The position numbers and the translations under genes are program-made. The notes under the pieces were generated by a model that was given only the letters and a program-made list of their open reading frames with translations, searched no databases and was not told where the DNA came from. This document shows, piece after piece, positions 32,106 to 39,434 of a DNA stretch of 53,983 nt. Location of the stretch: NCBI GenBank assembly GCA_028285655.1, contig JANQOT010000164.1:1-53983 (forward strand), read 5' to 3'. Position 1 is the first letter of the stretch. The number at the start of each line of letters is the position of its first letter. Origin of the DNA: Gammaproteobacteria bacterium. Lineage in GTDB: Bacteria > Pseudomonadota > Gammaproteobacteria > UBA4575.

Positions 32106-33656
32106 ATGAAATATATACGTCATTCCAATTCTTTCGCCGAACCGAAGAGGCAAGATCATATATCGACGGATAGCGATATCCTTGATAAAGATGTTTCTGC
32201 GCTAGACCGGTATAGCAAAAATACAGCCGGTAAAGTTTGCCCTTTATGCGTGGACATGGATGGAACGCTGCTTAAAACCGATTTATTGTTTGAATCTTTA
32301 TTAAAGTTAGTCAAACAAAATCCATTGTTTATTTTTCTCGTCTTTATATGGCTTCTAAAAGGAAAAGCCTATATGAAGTCTCAGATAGCTGAACGGGTTT
32401 ATATAGCAGCCCACACACTGCCATACAATCAGGAAGTCATAGAGTATATAAAACGTAATTCGCGCAAAACTATTCTAGTCACGGGCTCTAACTGGCGACT
32501 GGCGGCCGAAGTGGCAGAACATCTGGGCATATTTCATGACGTTATTGCCTCAGACGAACATATAAATCTTACAAAATCCAACAAGCGTAATCACTTGGTG
32601 GATCGCTTTGGCGAAAATGGATTTGATTATATTGGTAACGATAAAGACGACTGGGCAGTATGGACGGCAGCTCGCAATGTATTAATCGTATCCAAAGACA
32701 ATAAATATCTAAGAGAGACACAAAAAATATTTACTCCCACAAAAGTTTTCAAGCTTCCGGGAATTACGTTTCGTGATTTTATTAAAGCAATTCGCGTTCA
32801 TCAGTGGGTAAAAAATCTGCTAATTTTTATTCCATTTTTACTGGAACATCAGCTTAACAACTTTTCCGACATTCGAGTGCTGCTGCTTGGATTTTTCTGC
32901 CTGAGTTTTTTAGCTTCTTTCACCTACATTATTAATGATTTGCTCGACCTGGAATCCGACCGGCAAAATGAAACCAAGAAACTTAGAGCGTTTGCGTCCG
33001 GTAAATTGTCGATCAAGCAAGGCTTGGCGATTATGGTATTGCTGTTTGCTGCTGTAATTGCGATGACTCCGTTACTACCCACATCATTTTTGTTGGTACT
33101 TGGTGCCTATTTTATTTCCACGCTTTCGTATTCATTTTATTTTAAATCGGTTGCTATGCTGGATGTATGCGTACTGGCATCGCTATATACGTTAAGAGTT
33201 ATCGGCGGAGGATTCGCCATCGATTCAGAACTATCATTCTGGTTACTGGCTTTTTCCATGTTTTTCTTTTTAAGTCTGGCTCTAGCCAAACGAGTATCCG
33301 AACTGGAAAACCTCAAACAGCAACAACGCCAATCCAGTAACGGTCGTTCCTATCAAGTTGTCGACTTGCCAATGCTGACCAGCGCGGGTGTTTCTTCCGG
33401 AATTTTGTCTATTGCGGTCGTTGCACTGTATATAAACGGCGAAAAAGTTTTACAAATGTATCCTCTACCGCAGGCATTATGGCTGATTTGTCCACTGCTG
33501 CTTTATTGGATAGGTCGCGTTTGGATGATTACCGCGCGCGGCGAAATGCACGAAGATCCAATCCTTTTTGCCATTCGCGATCACACCAGCATTCTTACTG
33601 CATTTTTCGCTGTTCTGGTGATATTGAGTGCTCTAACGTTACCGATACTGCTGTAA
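32106..33656 (+). CDS. HAD-UbiA fusion: polyprenyl-phosphate phosphoribosyltransferase with phosphatase domain
   Basis: The 516-residue protein has an N-terminal HAD phosphatase domain (CVDMDGTLL, Asp50 and Asp52; VTGSNW; NDKDDW) and a C-terminal UbiA-type prenyl transferase domain with about eight helices. The NDLLDLESD motif (277-285) and the YSFYFKSVAMLDVCVLASLYTLRVIGG segment match the decaprenyl-phosphate phosphoribose synthase family (mycobacterial Rv3806c). It should attach phosphoribose to polyprenyl phosphate, with the fused HAD removing the 5-phosphate, normally done by a separate enzyme. The DprE1-like gene starts on its stop codon (TAATG). Confidence 0.87.
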   Translation: MKYIRHSNSFAEPKRQDHISTDSDILDKDVSALDRYSKNTAGKVCPLCVDMDGTLLKTDLLFESLLKLVKQNPLFIFLVFIWLLKGKAYMKSQIAERVYIAAHTLPYNQEVIEYIKRNSRKTILVTGSNWRLAAEVAEHLGIFHDVIASDEHINLTKSNKRNHLVDRFGENGFDYIGNDKDDWAVWTAARNVLIVSKDNKYLRETQKIFTPTKVFKLPGITFRDFIKAIRVHQWVKNLLIFIPFLLEHQLNNFSDIRVLLLGFFCLSFLASFTYIINDLLDLESDRQNETKKLRAFASGKLSIKQGLAIMVLLFAAVIAMTPLLPTSFLLVLGAYFISTLSYSFYFKSVAMLDVCVLASLYTLRVIGGGFAIDSELSFWLLAFSMFFFLSLALAKRVSELENLKQQQRQSSNGRSYQVVDLPMLTSAGVSSGILSIAVVALYINGEKVLQMYPLPQALWLICPLLLYWIGRVWMITARGEMHEDPILFAIRDHTSILTAFFAVLVILSALTLPILL

Positions 33657-34960
33657 TGAGCGATTACAGAAGCTGGGGATATACGCCGCCCAAAAAGCAA
33701 AAGGCGATACGTCTGAACTGGAAGGATACGCGCCTGGACAGCGATGAAAATTGCTGGTTGCCCTACGGCAATGGCCGTAGTTATGGCGATTCTTGCCTAA
33801 ATTCCCAGGGCCGATTAATCGACTGCCGATCCTTAAATAAATTTATAAGTTTCGACAAAAACAAAGGTATTTTACGCTGTGAAGCCGGCGTCAAATTCAA
33901 CGAAATTCTTGACACCATTATTCCCTTGGGCTGGTTTTTACCCGTAACACCCGGAACCAAATACGTCACCATGGGTGGCGCGGTTGCTAATGACGTGCAT
34001 GGAAAAAACCATCATCAAGACGGCACTATTGGTCGACATATTTTAAGTTTTGAATTAGTTCGCTCTGACGGTACCCGCTTGTTGTGTAGTCCAACGACCA
34101 ATCAAGATTTATTCCGGGCGACAATTGGTGGACTTGGGCTTACCGGCCTGATTACGTGGGTTGAAATAAAACTAATTCCGGTTAAATCTTCATTTCTGGA
34201 CGTCGAAACAGTTCCATTTAAAGGATTACGAGAATTTCTGGTTTTATCGAACGATTCAAACGCTCGGTATCAATACAGTGTAGCCTGGCTGGATTGTGTC
34301 GCTGACGGTAAAAATTTTATGCGCGGATTGTTTATGCGTGGAAATCACCACAGCTCGCAAAGTCCGGAAACAACGCATAAAAAGAAAAATAATCATTTAT
34401 CGGTGCCGATTAATTTTCCCAAATGGTCGATCAATCGCCGTTCAATCGCAGCATTTAATTCTTTTTACTATTATGCAAACAAACGCAAAGCCGGTAAAAC
34501 CGCCGTTCAGCACTATGATTCATTTTTTTATCCTCTGGATAGCATAGATCACTGGAACAGAATTTACGGTGGACAAGGTTTCTACCAGTATCAGTTTGTC
34601 GTTCCACTGGAAAAACTGAATATTATGGAAGAAATTCTACATAAAATCGTTTCATCCGGACTGGGTTCGTTTTTGGCAGTTTTAAAAGAATTTGGTAATC
34701 ATGAATCCCCAGGAATGCTTTCTTTTCCAAGACCCGGAATTTGTCTGGCGCTGGATTTTTCCAATCGAGGCGCATTCACACTAGATGTATTGCAGGAACT
34801 AGACCAACTGGTAATCGCGGCCGGCGGTGCCGTCTACCCTGCGAAAGACCTGAGAATGTCTACACAGGCATTCAAATCATTCTTTCCACAGGCGAAAGAG
34901 TTTACCAGGTTTATCGACCCAAACTTCAGCTCCGACTTTTGGAAACGAGTATATGGCTAA
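33656..34960 (+). CDS. DprE1-like FAD oxidoreductase (polyprenyl-phosphoryl-ribose oxidase)
   Basis: The track start (33479) lies inside the upstream gene; ATG at 33656 overlaps its stop and gives 434 residues starting MSDYRSWGYTPP. The FAD-binding part has LPYGNGRSYGDSCLN, TPGTKYVTMGGAVANDVHGKNHHQDG, and GLTGLITWVEIKL. The C-terminal part (YQYQFVVPLEKL, PGICLALDF, YPAKDLRMS) tracks DprE1, including a Cys near the position targeted by benzothiazinones in mycobacteria. It oxidises C2 of the polyprenyl-phosphoryl-ribose to a keto sugar, which the next enzyme reduces. Confidence 0.92.
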   Translation: MSDYRSWGYTPPKKQKAIRLNWKDTRLDSDENCWLPYGNGRSYGDSCLNSQGRLIDCRSLNKFISFDKNKGILRCEAGVKFNEILDTIIPLGWFLPVTPGTKYVTMGGAVANDVHGKNHHQDGTIGRHILSFELVRSDGTRLLCSPTTNQDLFRATIGGLGLTGLITWVEIKLIPVKSSFLDVETVPFKGLREFLVLSNDSNARYQYSVAWLDCVADGKNFMRGLFMRGNHHSSQSPETTHKKKNNHLSVPINFPKWSINRRSIAAFNSFYYYANKRKAGKTAVQHYDSFFYPLDSIDHWNRIYGGQGFYQYQFVVPLEKLNIMEEILHKIVSSGLGSFLAVLKEFGNHESPGMLSFPRPGICLALDFSNRGAFTLDVLQELDQLVIAAGGAVYPAKDLRMSTQAFKSFFPQAKEFTRFIDPNFSSDFWKRVYG

Positions 34961-35708
34961 TAACAATCCGATTCAGACGATAGCCATATTTGGTGCTACT
35001 TCAGCAGTTGCGCAAGCGTTGGCTAAATTGCATGCCTATGCCGAAGATAATATTTTACTTCTTGCACGAAATGAAGAGCATCTGGAAAGTATTGCTAACG
35101 ACCTTAAAGTTAGAGGTGCCAACAAAGTAGATTGCATTAATGCAGATTTGGCGCAAATTGATCAGCATAACGAGCTATTAGAATCCATAACATCATTTAG
35201 CAACGAAATAGAAAAATACTATTTTTTTTACGGCGTACTCCCCGATCAGGCACAATGCGAATCATCCTGGGAGCATACGCTGGACGCATTAAATACAAAT
35301 TTTATAAGTAAAGTCTCTCTTCTTTCCTTGTTAGCCAATAAAATTGAAAAAGAACAAAATAGAAGCCTGGTCGTAGTCTCTTCGGTAGCAGGCGATCGCG
35401 GCAGACAATCTAACTATATTTATGGGACCGGAAAAGGCGCACTTAGCATATTTTTGCAAGGCTTGCGAAACCGATTGCAGAAATCGAATTGTCACGTAAT
35501 TACGATAAAACCCGGGTTTATCGACACGCCTATGACTGAAAGTTTTGACAAAAACTTTTTATGGGCCAGCCCGGAAAAGGTTGCTAGTGATATTTACCAC
35601 GCTGCGAGCAAAAACCGTGACGTCATTTATTCGCCGTGGTTCTGGCGATACATCATGCTGATTATAAAATGTATACCGGAACGAATTTTCAAAAAACTAT
35701 CTCTATAG
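34953..35708 (+). CDS. DprE2-like SDR (polyprenyl-phosphoryl-ketopentose reductase)
   Basis: The 251-residue SDR has the nucleotide motif FGATSAVAQALAKLHA, a catalytic Ser in VVVSSVAGDRGR and YGTGK (YxxxK). It ends TMLIIK-like hydrophobic helix, fitting action on a membrane lipid. It overlaps the DprE1-like gene by 8 bases, the standard arrangement. It reduces the 2-keto intermediate to the arabinose epimer, completing polyprenyl-phosphoryl-D-arabinose. Confidence 0.9.
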   Translation: MANNNPIQTIAIFGATSAVAQALAKLHAYAEDNILLLARNEEHLESIANDLKVRGANKVDCINADLAQIDQHNELLESITSFSNEIEKYYFFYGVLPDQAQCESSWEHTLDALNTNFISKVSLLSLLANKIEKEQNRSLVVVSSVAGDRGRQSNYIYGTGKGALSIFLQGLRNRLQKSNCHVITIKPGFIDTPMTESFDKNFLWASPEKVASDIYHAASKNRDVIYSPWFWRYIMLIIKCIPERIFKKLSL

Positions 35709-35735
35709 CCTCTTATTTAATACAAGGACTTTGTC

Positions 35736-36104
35736 ATGGCTAAATTCATCCCACTGATTTTATTTACAGTTTTGACCAATTTTGCATCGCAGATATTGCT
35801 CAAAAAAGGTATGACGGTTATCGATAAATTTGAGATCTCCGTCACAGGAATTTTGTCTTCCGCCACCGCGATTATTCTCAACCCATATGTCATTTTTGGG
35901 CTTTTTGTAATGGTTATCAGTATGGCGTCACATTTAGTTGTATTGTCCCGGGTTGAGATTAGCTATGCGTACCCGTTTTTGGGCTTGTCATTTGTTCTAA
36001 TCACTCTGTGGGGTTACTTCGTACTACAGGAAGATGTCAATTTTTGGCGCGTATTGGGAGTATTACTTATTTGCGCCGGGGTAGCAGTAGTAGCCCGTAC
36101 ATAG
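35736..36104 (+). CDS. SMR/EamA-type small membrane protein, putative lipid-linked sugar flippase
   Basis: The 122-residue protein has four membrane helices in the SMR/ArnE-like pattern: LILFTVLTNFASQILLKKGM, ILNPYVIFGLFVMVISMASHLVVLSRVEISYAYPFLGLSFVLITLW in parts, and the terminal VLGVLLICAGVAVVA. ArnE/ArnF of this family flip undecaprenyl-phosphate-aminoarabinose across the inner membrane. Next to DprE1/DprE2 homologues the most likely cargo is polyprenyl-phosphoryl-arabinose. It lies 27 bases after the DprE2-like gene, behind AAGGAC. Confidence 0.82.
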   Translation: MAKFIPLILFTVLTNFASQILLKKGMTVIDKFEISVTGILSSATAIILNPYVIFGLFVMVISMASHLVVLSRVEISYAYPFLGLSFVLITLWGYFVLQEDVNFWRVLGVLLICAGVAVVART

Positions 36105-36135
36105 CAAACAAATTTCAACAGGAAACTATATAAAA

Positions 36136-37143
36136 ATGAAACATATAATATTTGGTGGTGACGGATTCTTGGGCACTGAGCTTACGAAGAAACTAACTGC
36201 AAAAAATGAGAATGTTTTAATCTGTGATCGCAAACAAACCCTTGCTTCCGGTATTTACGAAGCCGATACGGTTACCTACCAGAAAATGGATGTTCGCGAT
36301 ATTAATACTTTCTTGCATATTGAAGTTGATCCTGACGATATTGTTTATCATTTCGCAGCCGAATTATTGGTACCCATTATTAAACGATCTAGACGCCAGG
36401 ATTATTTTTGGCAGGCTTTGTTCGTAGGCACACAAAATGTATTTGATTTTATGGAAGCGAAAGGTCTGCGTAATTTAGTTTACTTTACTACCGATATGGT
36501 TTACGGGCACACACTTGAGCATCCTCGATTTGAAAATCACACGCGTAAACCCTTGGGGCCTTACGGTGAAGCAAAGTACCAAACCGAGCTTTTATGTGAA
36601 AAATACCGCACCAAGGGATTTAATATTCCGATATTTCGTCCACGCCTGATCATCGGGCCGGGCCGCTTGGGTATTCTGGAAAAATTATTCAAGCTGATCG
36701 ACATGAATCTTCCGGTACCCACAATAGGAAATGGTAAAAATTACTATCAGTTTATTTCCGTCAGCGATTGCGCCGATGCCTGCATTTGCGCGGTAAAAGC
36801 CGGCTTTCCCAACGAAGAATATAACCTCGGCTCACTAAATCCACCCACCGTAAACGAATTATTGGGTACATTGATAACAGAAGCGAACAGCAAGTCGTTC
36901 CTGCTCCCTACTCCTGCATTTCTAGTCAAGTTTGCACTCGAAATCCTGGATCGTATCAATATGCCTATAATGGACCCGGAACAATACCTGATAGCCGATG
37001 AAACCTGCGTGCTGGATGTTTCCAAAGGTGGACGCCAGCTCAATTGGGTTCCTAAAGACGACGATACAGACATGCTACTGGCAGCTTATCGCGACTACAA
37101 AAACGCACAAGCCAGCGCTACACCGCATACGGTGAGCACTTAA
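36136..37143 (+). CDS. NAD-dependent epimerase/dehydratase family protein
   Basis: The 335-residue extended SDR has the motif FGGDGFLGTELTKKL, YHFAAE in the NAD-binding region, Thr/Ser in YFTTDMVYG and catalytic Tyr in PYGEAKYQTE. The C-terminal domain has IFRPRLIIGPGRLG and the GNGKNYYQFISVSDCADAC sugar-site motif. Such enzymes act on nucleotide sugars. In this island it may supply or alter the sugar donor or acceptor; the substrate cannot be given. It follows the SMR-type gene by 31 bases and precedes the GT-C-like gene by 12. Confidence 0.88.
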   Translation: MKHIIFGGDGFLGTELTKKLTAKNENVLICDRKQTLASGIYEADTVTYQKMDVRDINTFLHIEVDPDDIVYHFAAELLVPIIKRSRRQDYFWQALFVGTQNVFDFMEAKGLRNLVYFTTDMVYGHTLEHPRFENHTRKPLGPYGEAKYQTELLCEKYRTKGFNIPIFRPRLIIGPGRLGILEKLFKLIDMNLPVPTIGNGKNYYQFISVSDCADACICAVKAGFPNEEYNLGSLNPPTVNELLGTLITEANSKSFLLPTPAFLVKFALEILDRINMPIMDPEQYLIADETCVLDVSKGGRQLNWVPKDDDTDMLLAAYRDYKNAQASATPHTVST

Positions 37144-37155
37144 TCGAGCGGTAAA

Positions 37156-38370
37156 ATGTTTAGCAGTCAGGCAGTGCACGAACCATTTCAGACCAGATCT
37201 GAAGATACACCTCTTGCATACAAGGTTTATATATCTACAGTCATTCTGGCAAGTCTGTTGTTTTTTGCATTCTGCTTTACTTCTCCTGATCAGAATTGGG
37301 ATATGCTGGGTTATTCTGCATCTGCAATAAGCCTGGAAAACAATAATCCTGAATTTATACATCAATTTGTATACGGAGAATTGCAAAATTACGGAACGGA
37401 AAGTAAACGCGCAAAACTTTTATCAGGCAGTAATTATGCAGCTACCATGCATAGCGATGCAGAGGCATTTTATCAACAAATACCTTATTACAAAATACGC
37501 ATTATATTTGTCGGACTTATATATTTAATTGTTAGTTTTGGCGTCAACGTCTTTACTGCCGGACATGCTATTGCTGCTGCTGCCGCATCACTTGGCTTAC
37601 TAGTCTATTTTTACGGCTTTAAGGATTATATAAAACCGAATTTCTGGATCATGATTCCGCTTTTCTTCGCATTATGCGGCATATTTGATGCAGGCCAATA
37701 CGTTACTGCGGATACATTGGCATATTTATGGATCGGCCTTATAAGCGTGACATTCATTAGAAAACATTGGGCAGTGTACCCTTTAATTGCTCTGTCGGTA
37801 TTAGTTCGCACCGATCTGGCTGTACTGGTAGCTATAACTCTTAGCTTTATGTTTTTCTTTTGGCCGAATTCGCGAGTCAAAGCACTTATCACGGCGGCGG
37901 TTAGCGGTATTCTGTATTTAAGTGTAAATGAATTTGCAGGAAATTACGGCTGGAGCACAGTTTTCTACTATGTGTTTGTTAGCGATATGACTGCCACCCA
38001 CCCTGCACAATTTTCACAAGCGGGGATAAGCTTTCAAGAGTATATATATCATGTTGTTTCAAATCTAATTTGGATCTTTTACGAAAGCGAGTTCTGGTTA
38101 TTTACTGTGTTAATTCTAATTCAGTTTCTAATATTTTATTATTTAACCGGTTCAAGCTCGTCCCACATGGAAAAAATCAAGCAATATCTGACTGATCCTA
38201 TTATTTCTTTGACGCTTATTTCCGTAATTTATATCGCTCTTCATTACTTGTTATTTCCCGCCATGTGGACACGCTTTTTTCTCGGCCAATACATGATCGG
38301 AGCTTTGGGCTTGCTATATACGATAACATTGCTTATAAAAAAAATTGAAGCAGTCAAGCAACGTCACTAA
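37156..38370 (+). CDS. GT-C-like polytopic membrane protein, candidate arabinosyltransferase
   Basis: The 404-residue protein has about nine to ten membrane helices. The first helix is followed by SPDQNWDMLGYSASAISL, an acidic W-D motif in the first outer loop as in GT-C glycosyltransferases using polyprenyl-linked sugars. No other known domain is visible. Position as the last gene after the donor and flippase genes suggests it transfers the pentose to a periplasmic acceptor; in Pseudomonas the comparable TfpW adds D-arabinofuranose to type IV pilin. No pilin gene is in the window. Confidence 0.6.
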   Translation: MFSSQAVHEPFQTRSEDTPLAYKVYISTVILASLLFFAFCFTSPDQNWDMLGYSASAISLENNNPEFIHQFVYGELQNYGTESKRAKLLSGSNYAATMHSDAEAFYQQIPYYKIRIIFVGLIYLIVSFGVNVFTAGHAIAAAAASLGLLVYFYGFKDYIKPNFWIMIPLFFALCGIFDAGQYVTADTLAYLWIGLISVTFIRKHWAVYPLIALSVLVRTDLAVLVAITLSFMFFFWPNSRVKALITAAVSGILYLSVNEFAGNYGWSTVFYYVFVSDMTATHPAQFSQAGISFQEYIYHVVSNLIWIFYESEFWLFTVLILIQFLIFYYLTGSSSSHMEKIKQYLTDPIISLTLISVIYIALHYLLFPAMWTRFFLGQYMIGALGLLYTITLLIKKIEAVKQRH

Positions 38371-38403
38371 AAAATCAAAATTAAAAAGTATAAAACCGCA
38401 AAC

Positions 38404-39303
38404 TTATATTTCGTCCGGTAGTTTATTTACCGCACTAATATATGCCTCGCATTCCTCGTGTAATATTTTCTGCATTTCCGGATCAGCTATTGACGGAAAT
38501 ACGCGCGAGTTACTTTCAAGGTCAGTTCCCAATTCTTTCATCTCATTAATAAGCGCCTGCTGTGAATCGACACCGGTTTCGGAAACACCCAAAAAGACGC
38601 CTCCGGAATCCGCTGCAAAATGCAAATCCCGAATTGAGTCACCAATCATAAACGGCGGAAATGTCTTGCCAGTGTCAGAGGTTAACCTTCGTTGCGCGCG
38701 AATTTCCCGACGCCACATCTTTCCGACAAATCGTGCCTTGGAACCGTCGGCAGAAGAGCTGGGACCACCGACCGAAAACGCATTATGCGGACCAAACAGG
38801 CCTTTTTCAGTTAACCCCACCGCTTCCAGAGAAGCATAAAAGTCTCGCTGCGGCTGATACCGGTACGAAACCAACACCAGCGATGCCACATCAGACAGTG
38901 ATTGTACAAATTCCAGGTACTCTTTCGGCACTACATCAAATGCCAGATCGTTATTGTTATATTCTTCCAGGCGTTTTTGAAACAAGCCTTTAAAATAATA
39001 ACTTAAGCAATCTTTAACATCATCGGACAGCTCGACATCACTTAGCACATGTTTTATTAAACCCAGCGGCCCGCCGTGATCACGATGCCACTGGCTACAC
39101 TGTTCGTTATCCAGATCCGGCAGATCTTGAATCCCGAAGTTATCGCTGGCCACATTTCGCAATTTTTCGTAGGAATGTATCGCAATCGCTATTCTACGTC
39201 CGGTCGCATTGGTAGAGGGAATTATGGTTCCATCCAGATCGAAAAAAACCAGACGCTTAGGCAAGAGATATCTTCGATAGGTATTGTCAATAAAGGTCGA
39301 CAT
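38404..39303 (-). CDS. HAD-superfamily hydrolase
   Basis: The 299-residue protein has HAD motif I as FFDLDGTIIPST (Asp22 and Asp24), motif II around VLVSYRY, Lys in GSKARFVGK and motif IV FMIGDSIRDLHFAAD. A large cap domain lies between (about 40-150). It may be a sugar or phosphate phosphatase, but the substrate is unknown. It converges on the GT-C-like gene and is not clearly part of the arabinose island, although it could be functionally related. Confidence 0.82.
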   Translation of the reverse strand: MSTFIDNTYRRYLLPKRLVFFDLDGTIIPSTNATGRRIAIAIHSYEKLRNVASDNFGIQDLPDLDNEQCSQWHRDHGGPLGLIKHVLSDVELSDDVKDCLSYYFKGLFQKRLEEYNNNDLAFDVVPKEYLEFVQSLSDVASLVLVSYRYQPQRDFYASLEAVGLTEKGLFGPHNAFSVGGPSSSADGSKARFVGKMWRREIRAQRRLTSDTGKTFPPFMIGDSIRDLHFAADSGGVFLGVSETGVDSQQALINEMKELGTDLESNSRVFPSIADPEMQKILHEECEAYISAVNKLPDEI

Positions 39304-39434
39304 AATCTTTCTTAACTATAGTTTACGTCCGTATAGCGTTTACTCAACGGCTCATACAGGGCCGATCCCACACAAAGCAGCACGCAATATAACAGGTAAA
39401 TAAGAAATTTCTATAACAAGAAGGCAGTATTTTT

